Source of the DNA: Streptomyces sp. SLBN-31
Lineage (GTDB): Bacteria; Actinomycetota; Actinomycetes; Streptomycetales; Streptomycetaceae
Direction of reading: 5' to 3'
Length of the DNA stretch: 64,000 nucleotides
NCBI RefSeq assembly: GCF_006715395.1
Contig: NZ_VFNC01000001.1
Location: 3,534,001-3,598,000 of the forward strand
The position numbers were made by a program, and so were the translations under genes. Of this stretch, positions 49,335 to 56,803 are shown piece by piece. The number at the start of each line of letters is the position of its first letter. Position 1 is the stretch's first letter. Below the pieces are notes generated by a model. It worked only from the letters and a program-made list of their open reading frames with translations, did not search any database and had not been told where the DNA came from.

Positions 49335-50018
49335 ATGAGACAAGCATCGAGTCCTGCACCTCGCCGCCTACTCACCAGGGCGGCGGCAGGACTGCGGAGG
49401 CGGACGGCCAGGGTCGCCCGCTCGCCCAAAGCGGTGGTGCTGGTCGTGGCAGCGCTGGTGGCCACGGCCTTCGCCGCGACACCCGCCTACGCGGACGATC
49501 CTGGACTGAACTGCGCCGCAACAGCGACCGCCACCATCTCGGTGACGCCCAATCCCGTGCTCTACGGCCACAACGCTCTGGTGCAGTGGAGCGCGGACTG
49601 TGTGAGCAACACGGCGGAGGACGTGCTCGTGATCAGTGGGCCGGGCTTCAACCCCTCGACCACCGTCTTCCCGGTCGGCGGGGGATCGCAACCGGTGTTC
49701 ATCGCCCAGACCGGAACCGTCGGCTGGAACATCACGGTCGTCGACACGTCGTCGGACACCGGATTCAGCCGAGACCTGGCGTCCGTCTCGGCCTCGGTGG
49801 TCGGCGTGACGACCGTGCCCGATGTGCTGCATGACACGCCGGCGCAGGCCGGCCAGGCGCTTTCGGGGGCTGGATACGTCCTCGGCAGCGTCGTCGATTG
49901 CGACAACCTCAACCGGGTCAGTTCGCAGAGTCCCCGTGCGGGCACCGTACTGCCTGCGGGATCCTCGGTCTCCGCAAAGATCGGCAAGAAGCCCGCTCCG
50001 CCCGCTCAGTGCGAGTGA
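49335..50018 (+). CDS. Secreted PASTA-domain protein
   Basis: Protein of 227 residues from ATG 49335, after GGGGGAG. A long basic N-terminus leads to a signal segment AVVLVVAALVATAFAATPAYA with cleavage near residue 54. Then follows a Cys-containing beta domain (CAATATATISVTPNPVLYGH, later WSADCVSN) and a C-terminal PASTA domain (TTVPDVLHDTPAQAGQALSG, then SPRAGTVLPAGSSVSAKIG). PASTA repeats usually bind peptidoglycan or muropeptides, so it may act at the cell wall. A strong hairpin follows at 50047. Confidence 0.82.
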   Translation: MRQASSPAPRRLLTRAAAGLRRRTARVARSPKAVVLVVAALVATAFAATPAYADDPGLNCAATATATISVTPNPVLYGHNALVQWSADCVSNTAEDVLVISGPGFNPSTTVFPVGGGSQPVFIAQTGTVGWNITVVDTSSDTGFSRDLASVSASVVGVTTVPDVLHDTPAQAGQALSGAGYVLGSVVDCDNLNRVSSQSPRAGTVLPAGSSVSAKIGKKPAPPAQCE

Positions 50019-50046
50019 ACCTTCCGATCCACCTGCGTCATGTCTG

Positions 50047-50079
50047 CGTGCCGGAGCCGCACTTCGCGGCTCCGGCACG
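50047..50079. terminator. Bidirectional hairpin terminator
   Basis: 14-bp perfect stem CGTGCCGGAGCCGC / GCGGCTCCGGCACG with loop ACTTC. It lies between the PASTA gene (ending 50018, plus) and the membrane protein gene (ending 50132, minus), so it can end both transcripts. Confidence 0.85.
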
Positions 50080-50131
50080 TTCACGACGTGACATCCGTGG
50101 GCCGAGCCGTATCTGCGGTGACTTCTGAAAC

Positions 50132-50977
50132 TCAGGGGCGTTCGTACATCTGGAGCAGACCGCCGACAGAGAAGCAGAAGGCGCCGATGAGAGTGGTCCA
50201 GTTGGCGATGTCGGCGTTGATCAGGCTGCCGGTGGCGGGGCGGGTGTAGGCGGCGAGTGCCGAGAACATGAAGAGGACGGAGCCGAGTTGGTTCACGGCG
50301 ACGATCCACCAGCCGAGGCTGCGCCGACGCAGGCAGGGCCATCCGCGGTGACAGATCTCGACGAAGGCGAGGTGGCCGGAGATCAGGAAGAGCAGGCAGC
50401 CGATCACGTCCGGGGTCCAGATGAGCCGGTTGATCTGCTGGACGCTGAGTCCTTTCAGGAAGGAGTCCAGCAGGTTGATGCCGAACACCAGGGTGCCGGC
50501 GAAGAGGACGAGCGTGCTCAGCCAGTCAACCCGTGTCGGCTCGTAGCTCCACCAGCGCCATGCGCGGGTGACCAGGCGGCCTTGGCCACCCGGTTCGTGG
50601 CGGGGCGCGTTGACGACCTGGAGCAGGGAGACGTAGCCGCCGGTGTTGAAGAACAGTCCGCCGGCGAAGTAGATCGAGGCGCAGGTCGTGGCGTCGCCGG
50701 AGCCGAACTGGGCGACAGCGGCGCCCGCCGTGAAGAGTGCGCCTCCGATGATGAAGGCGGTCGCGGCGATGGCGTTGAGCTTGCGCAGGCGGCCGAGGGT
50801 GAGGTCGTCGACGCTGACGTCCCGGCCGGCCGGAGCGCCGGACGGACGGACCGCGATGGTGCCGCGGCGCCGGGCGGGCCGCGACTCCCATACCGCGGTG
50901 CCGCCGCCGGGCGGCTGCCAGGTGAGCCGGGTCGTGAACGGTCCCGCACCCTCGGCGCGCTGCTCGGCAGCCTTCAT
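50132..50977 (-). CDS. Polytopic membrane protein of unknown function
   Basis: Protein of 281 residues. The first 60 residues are hydrophilic (W/R/P-rich, PARRRGTIAVRPSGAP). Six to seven membrane helices follow, for example NAIAATAFIIGGALFTAGAA, WLSTLVLFAGTLVFGINLLD, DVIGCLLFLISGHLAFVEI and WIVAVNQLGSVLFMFSALAAY. The pattern is that of YrhK-like proteins in actinobacteria, without a known role. ATG 50977 overlaps the stop of a 42-codon upstream reading frame (ATGA) and has no independent ribosome site, so coupled translation is possible. It is convergent with the PASTA gene. Confidence 0.75.
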   Translation of the reverse strand: MKAAEQRAEGAGPFTTRLTWQPPGGGTAVWESRPARRRGTIAVRPSGAPAGRDVSVDDLTLGRLRKLNAIAATAFIIGGALFTAGAAVAQFGSGDATTCASIYFAGGLFFNTGGYVSLLQVVNAPRHEPGGQGRLVTRAWRWWSYEPTRVDWLSTLVLFAGTLVFGINLLDSFLKGLSVQQINRLIWTPDVIGCLLFLISGHLAFVEICHRGWPCLRRRSLGWWIVAVNQLGSVLFMFSALAAYTRPATGSLINADIANWTTLIGAFCFSVGGLLQMYERP

Positions 50978-51102
50978 GCGGGCTGGAGCGCGGCGGCGCC
51001 CTGCGTGCGGGACGGAGCACTGTCGGGGGCGCTCCGATCCGCATCTCGGCCAGGGCCGCTCCGGTCCGCATTCCGGCCAGAACCGCCTTGTGCGTCACTC
51101 AT
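50974..51102 (-). CDS. Possible small upstream ORF (42 aa) coupled to the membrane protein
   Basis: Reads MSDAQGGSGRNADRSG then repeats GRDADRSAP; 42 residues, low complexity, with a two-fold repeat (GRNADRSGP, GRDADRSAP). It has a GGGAA site about 8 nt upstream of ATG 51102. Its stop overlaps the start of the membrane protein (ATGA), so it could be a leader ORF, or the true N-terminus separated by a frameshift. No known homologue comes to mind. Confidence 0.3.
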   Translation of the reverse strand: MSDAQGGSGRNADRSGPGRDADRSAPDSAPSRTQGAAALQPA

Positions 51103-51399
51103 GACATTTCCCGGTTCGCTGGGCTGGGGCAGCCGGCCTGGCGCGCCCCTTGAACATGCCTCGACTCTGCCAGAGCAGACCGCACATAACGGCTATTTCG
51201 TGAGCGTTCAGCCGTATGCGTCTACGAGCGAAGCAGCTGCCGACCGAGACCCGCGGCCGCGCAAGCCGCTGGAAGCGAGCTCACTGACGACTGGGGGCAG
51301 GGACCCCGACGCCCCGGGTGGAGTACATCCGCTGTCGGCCGCCGGTTCTCGCCCATAGCCTCCGAAGAGACAGGGCAGGACGAGGCGAGAGGTGCCACG
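51103..51399 (+). promoter_or_regulatory. Promoter region of gadB
   Basis: 297 bp between the divergent genes. TAGCCT at 51356-51361 could be the -10 of the decarboxylase mRNA, giving about 35 nt of leader; no clear -35 or operator. Confidence 0.35.
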
Positions 51400-52791
51400 G
51401 TGGCTTTGCACGATGCTCAGGAGAGGGCCGCCGACCCGGCCGGCGACATCTTCACGTCACCGATCAGCGAGCAACCCCTGCCCAAGCGGGCCATGCCGGA
51501 TCTGCCGGCGCCCCCGAACGTCGTCCTCCAGCTGCTGCGCAGCGAACTGCTCCTCGACGGCAACGCGGCCCAGAACCTCGCGACGTTCTGCACCACTTGG
51601 ACCGACGACGAGGTCCGGCGCCTGATGGACCTGTGCCTCGACAAGAACATCGTCGACAAGGACGAGTACCCGCAGACCGCGGAGATCGAGTCCCGGTGCG
51701 TCAACATCCTCGCCGGCCTGTGGCACGCGCCCGGTGGCGCCGAGGGGACCGAACCCGCCGTGGGGTGCTCCACCACCGGATCCAGCGAGGCCGCCATGCT
51801 CTGCGGCCTTGCCCTGAAATGGCGCTGGCGCGACCGCCGACGGGCCGCCGGACAGTCGACCGACCGTCCGAACCTCGTGTGCGGGCCGGTCCAGGTGTGC
51901 TGGGAGAAGTTCGCCCGCTACTTCGACGTGGAGCTGCGCCAGGTGCCATTGGAGCCGGGCGCGACCGGCCTGCAGGCCCACCAGCTGCGCGAGTACGTCG
52001 ACGAGAACACCATCGGCGTCGTGGCGATCCTCGGGGTGACCTACACCTGCACCTACGAACCCGTCGCAGAGATCGCGGCCGAACTCGACCGTCTCCAGTC
52101 CGAGACCGGTCTCGACATTCCCCTGCACGTCGACGCGGCGTCCGGCGGGTTCATCGCTCCCTTCCTCCACCCCGACCTGGAATGGGACTTCCGCCTGCCC
52201 CGGGTCGCCTCGATCAACGCCTCCGGGCACAAGTACGGCATGGCCCCCCTCGGCGTGGGCTGGGCCCTGTGGCGGGACAAGGCGTCCCTGCCGGCGGACC
52301 TGGTCTTCCACGTCGACTACCTCGGCGGCGACATGCCCACGCTCGCCCTGAACTTCTCCCGCCCCGGCGGCCAGGTCGTCGCCCAGTACTTCATGTTCCT
52401 GCGCCTGGGCCGCGAGGGTTACCGGCGCGTCTACCAGGCATGCTCCGACACCGCGCAGCACCTCGCCCGCCAGGTCGCCGACATGGGCCCCTTCACCCTC
52501 CTCTACGACGGCGCCGGGGCGCTCCCGGCGGTCTCCTGGACGCTGACCGACCCGACCTCGGTGGGCTGGAGTCTGTACGACCTGTCCGACCAGCTCCGCA
52601 TGCGCGGCTGGCAGGTCCCGTCGTATCCGCTGCCGCGCGACCGTCAGGAGACCGTCATCCAGCGGGTGCTCGTGCGGCACGGCGTCGACCGTGACGAGAT
52701 CGAACTCCTCGCCGAGGACATGCGCCGGGCGATCGAGCGTCTCGACAAGGGGCACCCGCGCGACTCCGCCCGCGTGGGCTTCCACCACTGA
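51400..52791 (+). CDS. gadB: Glutamate decarboxylase
   Basis: PLP enzyme of 463 residues that converts glutamate to GABA and consumes a proton, as in GadB. PLP Lys278 in SINASGHKYGM and PLP-ring-contacting Asp245 in PLHVDAASGG match GadB, as do the substrate-region segments VGCSTTGSSEAAMLCGLAL and NFSRPGGQVVAQYF. Length is normal for bacterial GadB (about 465). GTG 51400 follows GAGAGGTG. It is a single gene with no gadC antiporter beside it, so acid export by exchange is not evident. GABA metabolism or redox balance are other options. Confidence 0.94.
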   Translation: MALHDAQERAADPAGDIFTSPISEQPLPKRAMPDLPAPPNVVLQLLRSELLLDGNAAQNLATFCTTWTDDEVRRLMDLCLDKNIVDKDEYPQTAEIESRCVNILAGLWHAPGGAEGTEPAVGCSTTGSSEAAMLCGLALKWRWRDRRRAAGQSTDRPNLVCGPVQVCWEKFARYFDVELRQVPLEPGATGLQAHQLREYVDENTIGVVAILGVTYTCTYEPVAEIAAELDRLQSETGLDIPLHVDAASGGFIAPFLHPDLEWDFRLPRVASINASGHKYGMAPLGVGWALWRDKASLPADLVFHVDYLGGDMPTLALNFSRPGGQVVAQYFMFLRLGREGYRRVYQACSDTAQHLARQVADMGPFTLLYDGAGALPAVSWTLTDPTSVGWSLYDLSDQLRMRGWQVPSYPLPRDRQETVIQRVLVRHGVDRDEIELLAEDMRRAIERLDKGHPRDSARVGFHH

Positions 52792-52857
52792 CGGCCGCGG
52801 CCGGACTGTCGGCCTGAGGCCGGTCTTCCGGAGGGTTCACGATCGCTGACGGGGCCG

Positions 52858-53418
52858 TCAGCTCCTGGGGGCCGAGCGGTACAGGCGGATCGCAGAGGCG
52901 AGGAAGAAGATCCCGCCGAGGGTGGCGTAACCGGCAAGAGCAGCCAGAGACGGGTCGTCCTGGGCGGCGCCTCGGATGAAGCCCGCGCCGGCCAGGACAG
53001 AGATGCCGCCGCTGAGGATCATCGCCCACTGGCCTCCCATCGGACGGCGCGCGACGCCCACGAGAAGCTGGATGAGGCCGGAGGCGACCGCCCACGCGCC
53101 CCAGACGCGCAGGACGTCGGCGACGCCCGAAGTGCTGGCGATCGCCACGCCGACGGCGGCCAGCGCACTGACGGCCATGTTGGTGTACAGGCCCTTGAGC
53201 GGTGCGGCGGCGCGGGCCGACCTGGCGTCGACGACGGACGCGGCCACGTCGAAGGCGGGATAGACGAACAGCAGCAGCTTGGTGCCCACGGTGAGTTCGG
53301 AGCCCGACACCAGCAGGAGCGCGGCCCAGGCGGCGGCGAAGACAAAGCGGACGACGTACAGCCGGCGCAGGGAGGGCAGGGCGTCGGTGGACTCGGCGGA
53401 GGCGGTGGTGGTTGCCAT
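52858..53418 (-). CDS. DUF308/HdeD-like membrane protein
   Basis: Protein of 186 residues with six predicted helices, e.g. LYVVRFVFAAAWAALLLVSG, LYTNMAVSALAAVGVAIA, WAMILSGGISVLAGAGFI and ATLGGIFFLASAIRLY. The repeated GG-turn helices resemble HdeD/DUF308 stress membrane proteins, though the match is general. It begins at ATG 53418 only 4 bp from a perfect 20-bp palindrome and is divergent from a TetR repressor, so it should be TetR-controlled. The function may be in membrane or acid stress, as GadB is adjacent. Confidence 0.75.
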   Translation of the reverse strand: MATTTASAESTDALPSLRRLYVVRFVFAAAWAALLLVSGSELTVGTKLLLFVYPAFDVAASVVDARSARAAAPLKGLYTNMAVSALAAVGVAIASTSGVADVLRVWGAWAVASGLIQLLVGVARRPMGGQWAMILSGGISVLAGAGFIRGAAQDDPSLAALAGYATLGGIFFLASAIRLYRSAPRS

Positions 53419-53422
53419 GAGG

Positions 53423-53442
53423 AAGAGAGAACGTTCTCTCTT
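53423..53442. promoter_or_regulatory. TetR operator, perfect 20-bp palindrome
   Basis: AAGAGAGAAC/GTTCTCTCTT, 10-bp arms without spacer. A degenerate second copy (AAGAGAGAGCGTTCT) lies at 53476-53490, just before the TetR -10. Confidence 0.85.
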
Positions 53443-53495
53443 GTCGGGAGCTCCGCACACCCTTCTCCAGGAAACAAGAGAGAGCGTTCTACCCC

Positions 53496-53501
53496 TACAA
53501 T
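53496..53501 (+). promoter_or_regulatory. -10 box (TACAAT) of leaderless TetR gene
   Basis: TACAAT, then GGGCGGC, then ATG 53509. The degenerate operator copy ends 6 bp before it. Confidence 0.45.
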
Positions 53502-53508
53502 GGGCGGC

Positions 53509-54210
53509 ATGGCAAAGACGGAAGCCGGCACTGGCACCGGCAGGCGAGTCTCCGAGGCCCGGGAAAGGCTCCTGAAGACCGCCGCGCAGCTCTTCTACGC
53601 GGAGGGCATCCACACGGTGGGCGTCGACCGTCTCGTCGCCGAATCGAAGGTCACCAACGCCACCTTCTACCGCCACTTCCGCAGCAAAGAAGACCTTGCC
53701 GTCGCCTACCTCCAGAGCGTCGACCAGGCGATCCGCATCCAGATCGACACCCTGACGGCCGCGGACGTGCCGACCGACGGCATCCTGCGCGGCATCGGTG
53801 CGTCCCTGGTCGATCAGATCCGCTCGCCCGGTTACCGCGGATGCGCCTTCCTCAACGCGGCAGCGGAATTCCCCGATCCCGACCACCCGGTCCACCGCGC
53901 CGTCGTGCAACACCGCGACTGGTTCCTTCAGACGATCACCGGCCTGTTCGCCCCGATCACCGTCGAACAGGCCGATCACGCCGGGCGGCACTTCGTCATG
54001 CTCCGCGACGGCGCGATGAGTGCCGGCTACCTCGGTGACCCCGTCCTGGCCGGCGAGACCTTGCTGCGCGGCATCGAAGGACTGCTGCGGATCCACGCCG
54101 CCCGAGGGAAGGACGAGCGCGCCTCTTCCGACTCCGCATCCGATCAGACATCGTCGGCGGCCGAGACGGTCTCCGACATCGAGTGCTCGCCCAGCGCGGG
54201 TCCTCGGTGA
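53509..54210 (+). CDS. TetR-family repressor
   Basis: Repressor of 233 residues with HTH LLKTAAQLFYAEGIHTVGVDRLVAESKVTNATFYRHFRSK split across residues 25-65 (helix-turn-helix of AcrR type), then a C-terminal ligand domain including SPGYRGCAFLNAAAEFPDP. That GCAFLNAAAE segment is typical of the TetR_C_33 group that represses nearby small membrane proteins or oxidoreductases. ATG 53509 follows the TACAAT -10 by 7 nt. It probably represses the divergent HdeD-like gene and itself. The C-terminal 25 residues are Ser/Thr-rich and disordered. Confidence 0.9.
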   Translation: MAKTEAGTGTGRRVSEARERLLKTAAQLFYAEGIHTVGVDRLVAESKVTNATFYRHFRSKEDLAVAYLQSVDQAIRIQIDTLTAADVPTDGILRGIGASLVDQIRSPGYRGCAFLNAAAEFPDPDHPVHRAVVQHRDWFLQTITGLFAPITVEQADHAGRHFVMLRDGAMSAGYLGDPVLAGETLLRGIEGLLRIHAARGKDERASSDSASDQTSSAAETVSDIECSPSAGPR

Positions 54211-54663
54211 CCAGGGCGGCTGCAGGGCGCAACGACGTGTCAAACAACCGACGGCTTCACAACGCGAGCCGCTGACCATCGGTAGGAAAACCGTCGTCTC
54301 CTCGGCGGCGGACCTAGTCGGGCATGGCCACGACCGGCGTGCGAACGCGTGCCGTCCGCTGGCGACAGGGCGGGTGGGTGAACCGCTTTGTCCAGGGCGG
54401 TACTTGCGCTTCAACGGCGTTGTTTTGGGTGAGTGGGGCTTCGGTCGGTGGGGCGCGGCGGTCCGGGCCTCGGGCGGCCGCTCGTCCCGTGCGTTTGATC
54501 CTGCGGGGTGGAGGCTACCCGCTCCCGCAAGACTGCCCGCGGCCTGGAGGCCCGCGGTGAGCTGCGGGAACGATCGTGGCTCCCGGAGTGCCGACTGAGG
54601 TGCGGGCGTGGTGTGGCGTGGTACCGCGCGGCGGAACGCACGCAGGGCGAGGGGTTGATCGTG
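54211..54663. other. Intergenic region before gvpJ
   Basis: 453 bp without a convincing gene. A short plus-strand frame at 54324-54560 is low complexity. The promoter of gvpJ should be here. GAGGGG at about 54650 is its ribosome site. Confidence 0.4.
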
Positions 54664-55029
54664 ATGACGGTGGCAACACAGCAGGGTGGTGGCGGAGGTT
54701 CCAGTGGCCTCTACGACGTCCTGGAACTGATTCTCGACCGGGGGCTGGTGATCGACGCGTTCGTGCGGGTCTCCCTGGTCGGGATCGAAATACTCAAGAT
54801 CGATATACGGGTCGTGGTGGCGAGCGTCGATACGTATCTGCGTTTCGCCGAGGCGTGCAACCGCCTTGACCTGGAGTCCGGCCCGCGCAAGCCGGCCGGC
54901 CTCACCGAGCTCCCCGGAAAGCTCACCGAATCGGGTGCCCGCGGCAAAACCAAAGGGGCGCTGTCCGGGGCCGCGGAAACGATCTCGCAGGCCTTCCAGG
55001 AAGCCCGGGACGAGGGACGTAAGCGGTAG
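54664..55029 (+). CDS. gvpJ: Gas-vesicle structural protein GvpA/GvpJ family (orphan)
   Basis: Protein of 121 residues from ATG 54664 (GAGGGG 9 nt upstream). The core [23 protein letters not shown], then [23 protein letters not shown], is the GvpA/GvpJ amphipathic repeat that builds the gas-vesicle wall or its tip. The extra C-terminal 45 residues are charged and disordered, as in GvpJ/GvpM rather than GvpA. No gvpF, gvpL, gvpN or other gvp gene is within 9 kb on either side, so it is unlikely to make vesicles unless the rest is elsewhere. Confidence 0.82.
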   Translation: MTVATQQGGGGGSSGLYDVLELILDRGLVIDAFVRVSLVGIEILKIDIRVVVASVDTYLRFAEACNRLDLESGPRKPAGLTELPGKLTESGARGKTKGALSGAAETISQAFQEARDEGRKR

Positions 55030-55308
55030 GGAGAGGGCCCCTCACCGAACGGCGCACGTGCGATGAGCGCGTGCTTACGGGAGGGGCCGGCGCGGATGCG
55101 GCTGGTTTCTCACGGCGCGGCGGATACTGTGCCGTGAGAAGCTCGCCGCGGCAAGGCGAAGACGAGTGGTGAAGCGGCGCGGCGTCAGAGGCCGAAGACG
55201 CGTTCGGCCTCGTCGCGGTGGGTTGTGTGGAGCTCCAGTAGACAGGGGAGATCTCTTCGGGGGTCGTTTCGTCTGGCGGACGCGCAGGGGGTCCACACTC
55301 ACCCGCGA
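55030..55308. other. Intergenic region with possible terminator
   Basis: 279 bp. GGCCCCTC (55036-55043) and GAGGGGCC (55081-55088) could close a long hairpin after gvpJ. No gene is supported. Confidence 0.4.
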
Positions 55309-56337
55309 CTACTTGTCCGCCGAAGTCGCTTCCCGGGGCGGCGCTGTCGAGGCGCGTACGACGAGTTCGGTGGCGAGTTCGATGTGGTGGGACTCGGCCT
55401 TCTCGCCGTTGGCCAGTCGGAGGGCGGTGCGCAGGGCGGCGCCGCCCATCTCCCGTAGCGGCTGGCGCACGGTGGTCAGCGGTGGCGAGGCCATCTGGGC
55501 GAGGCTCGTGTCGTCGAAGCCGACCACGCTGAGGTCTTCGGGGATGCGCAGGCCTCGGGTGCGCGCTGCTTCCACGGCGCCGAGGGCGATCTCGTCGTTG
55601 CCTGCGAAGATCGCCGTCGGTGGCTCTTCCAGGTCCAGCAGTGCCACGGCGCCGAGCAGGCCTGTCTCGTACGTGAATTCCCCGGGCCGGACGTAGGCGT
55701 CGCGTACCGGCGCTCCTTGCGCCTCCATGGCCGCGCGGAAGCCGTGCATGCGTGCTTGGTTGCACACGGCCATGGTGGGTCCGCCCAGATAGGCGATGCG
55801 CCGGTGGCCGAGGGAAAGCAGGTGCTGGGTCGCGGCCAGGCCGCCGGCGAAGTTGGTCGCCCCGACGCTGTTGACCCGGTTGTCGGGGAGGTGCAGCGGG
55901 TCCAGCACGACCAGGGGCAGCCCGGCCCGGGCCAGTTCGTTCAGGTGGGTCGTGGTGTACACGCTGGTGATCGCGATGACGGCGCGGCGCCCGGCCGAGA
56001 CCAGGTCCCGGGCCCAGTGCGGGGCGCGGGAAGCCCTGCTGATCACCACCGACGCTCCCAACTCGGCGGCGGAGTCGATGATGCCTTCCAGGGTCTCGGC
56101 CACATACGACTTGAGGCCGCCCTTGAACTGCACCTCGATGGTGGGGCCTTCGACGGTTTCGGTGTGCCGGAACACGGGCGCGAGGTAGTGGTGCTGATGC
56201 AGAAGTTCCTGTACCCGGGCGCGGGTTTGCGGCGCCACGTCACCGCGGTCGTTGACCACTTTGGACACGGTCGCGACGGAGACCCCAGCCGCTTGGGCGA
56301 TGTCCGCCAAAGTGGTGCGTCGCGCGTTCCGTGGCAT
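55309..56337 (-). CDS. LacI-family sugar-responsive repressor
   Basis: Repressor of 342 residues. N-terminal LacI HTH TTLADIAQAAGVSVATVSKVVNDRG with hinge region, then the periplasmic-binding-protein-like sugar domain ending FAGNDEIALGAVEAARTRGL and VVGFDDTSLAQMASPPLTTV. It is divergent from the ABC importer operon and lies next to the two CGAAA operators, so it should repress this transport and catabolic locus until a sugar ligand binds. GGGGGAGGAACC precedes ATG 56337. The ligand may be xylo-oligosaccharide or xylose. Confidence 0.93.
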   Translation of the reverse strand: MPRNARRTTLADIAQAAGVSVATVSKVVNDRGDVAPQTRARVQELLHQHHYLAPVFRHTETVEGPTIEVQFKGGLKSYVAETLEGIIDSAAELGASVVISRASRAPHWARDLVSAGRRAVIAITSVYTTTHLNELARAGLPLVVLDPLHLPDNRVNSVGATNFAGGLAATQHLLSLGHRRIAYLGGPTMAVCNQARMHGFRAAMEAQGAPVRDAYVRPGEFTYETGLLGAVALLDLEEPPTAIFAGNDEIALGAVEAARTRGLRIPEDLSVVGFDDTSLAQMASPPLTTVRQPLREMGGAALRTALRLANGEKAESHHIELATELVVRASTAPPREATSADK

Positions 56338-56590
56338 CGGTTCCTCCCCCTTGTACGTCCACCGGTGTGGTGAGAGCCGCCGGGCGCACCGGCAACGCTG
56401 GTGGAACCGGTCAACCGTACGGCAACCGGGCGCCGAGCTCGTCGGGTGCCCGGCTGGCGAGAGATTCGTGCCCGCAGCGTGCCGGTGTGCCGGACCCGGT
56501 CGAACCGTCGCTTACCGCCCCGCCTCGAGTCCTACGCGTCAGGTCCAGCCGTGGGCATCGAACCCCTCTCTGCTCCTGCCTCTGTGCACT

Positions 56591-56605
56591 TCGAAAACGT
56601 TTCGA
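56591..56605. promoter_or_regulatory. LacI operator O1
   Basis: TCGAAA ACG TTTCGA: 6-bp perfect arms around ACG, close to the consensus of LacI-family sugar regulators in Streptomyces. Confidence 0.7.
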
Positions 56606-56744
56606 TCTCCTGCCGAGGTCCCTCGAGGGCGCTTTTCCCTGACCCTACCCAGCTGTTGGGCGCACGACAACGCCTCTGCAGACGCCTTGACAGGGTGTCA
56701 GTTCGAAACCTAATTTGCACGAACGGAGCTCGAAGACGTCCATT

Positions 56745-56759
56745 TCGAAAAGCTTTCGT
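56745..56759. promoter_or_regulatory. LacI operator O2
   Basis: TCGAAA AGC TTTCGT: arms identical to O1 except for the last base, 45 bp before the solute-binding-protein start. Two operators about 154 bp apart would allow DNA looping. Confidence 0.7.
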
Positions 56760-56803
56760 CCTGACTCACGAGAAGCCGATGGCTCTCGAGTGCGGAGAAA
56801 AAC

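Larger units (their letters stand above)
56338..56803 (+). promoter_or_regulatory. Promoter region of the ABC operon and lacI
   Basis: 466 bp without a gene. It carries two CGAAA-type LacI operators and a half-site (TTCGAA at 56702-56707), the last operator 45 bp before the solute-binding-protein start. Confidence 0.6.

Noticed and set aside
54324..54560. Small plus-strand open frame in the gap before gvpJ
   Set aside because: Gly/Arg/Pro-rich without any motif or ribosome site.
55185..55260. Minus-strand tail reading HRDEAERVFGL then stop, like a gene end
   Set aside because: Too short, no upstream continuation in frame, and no family recognised.
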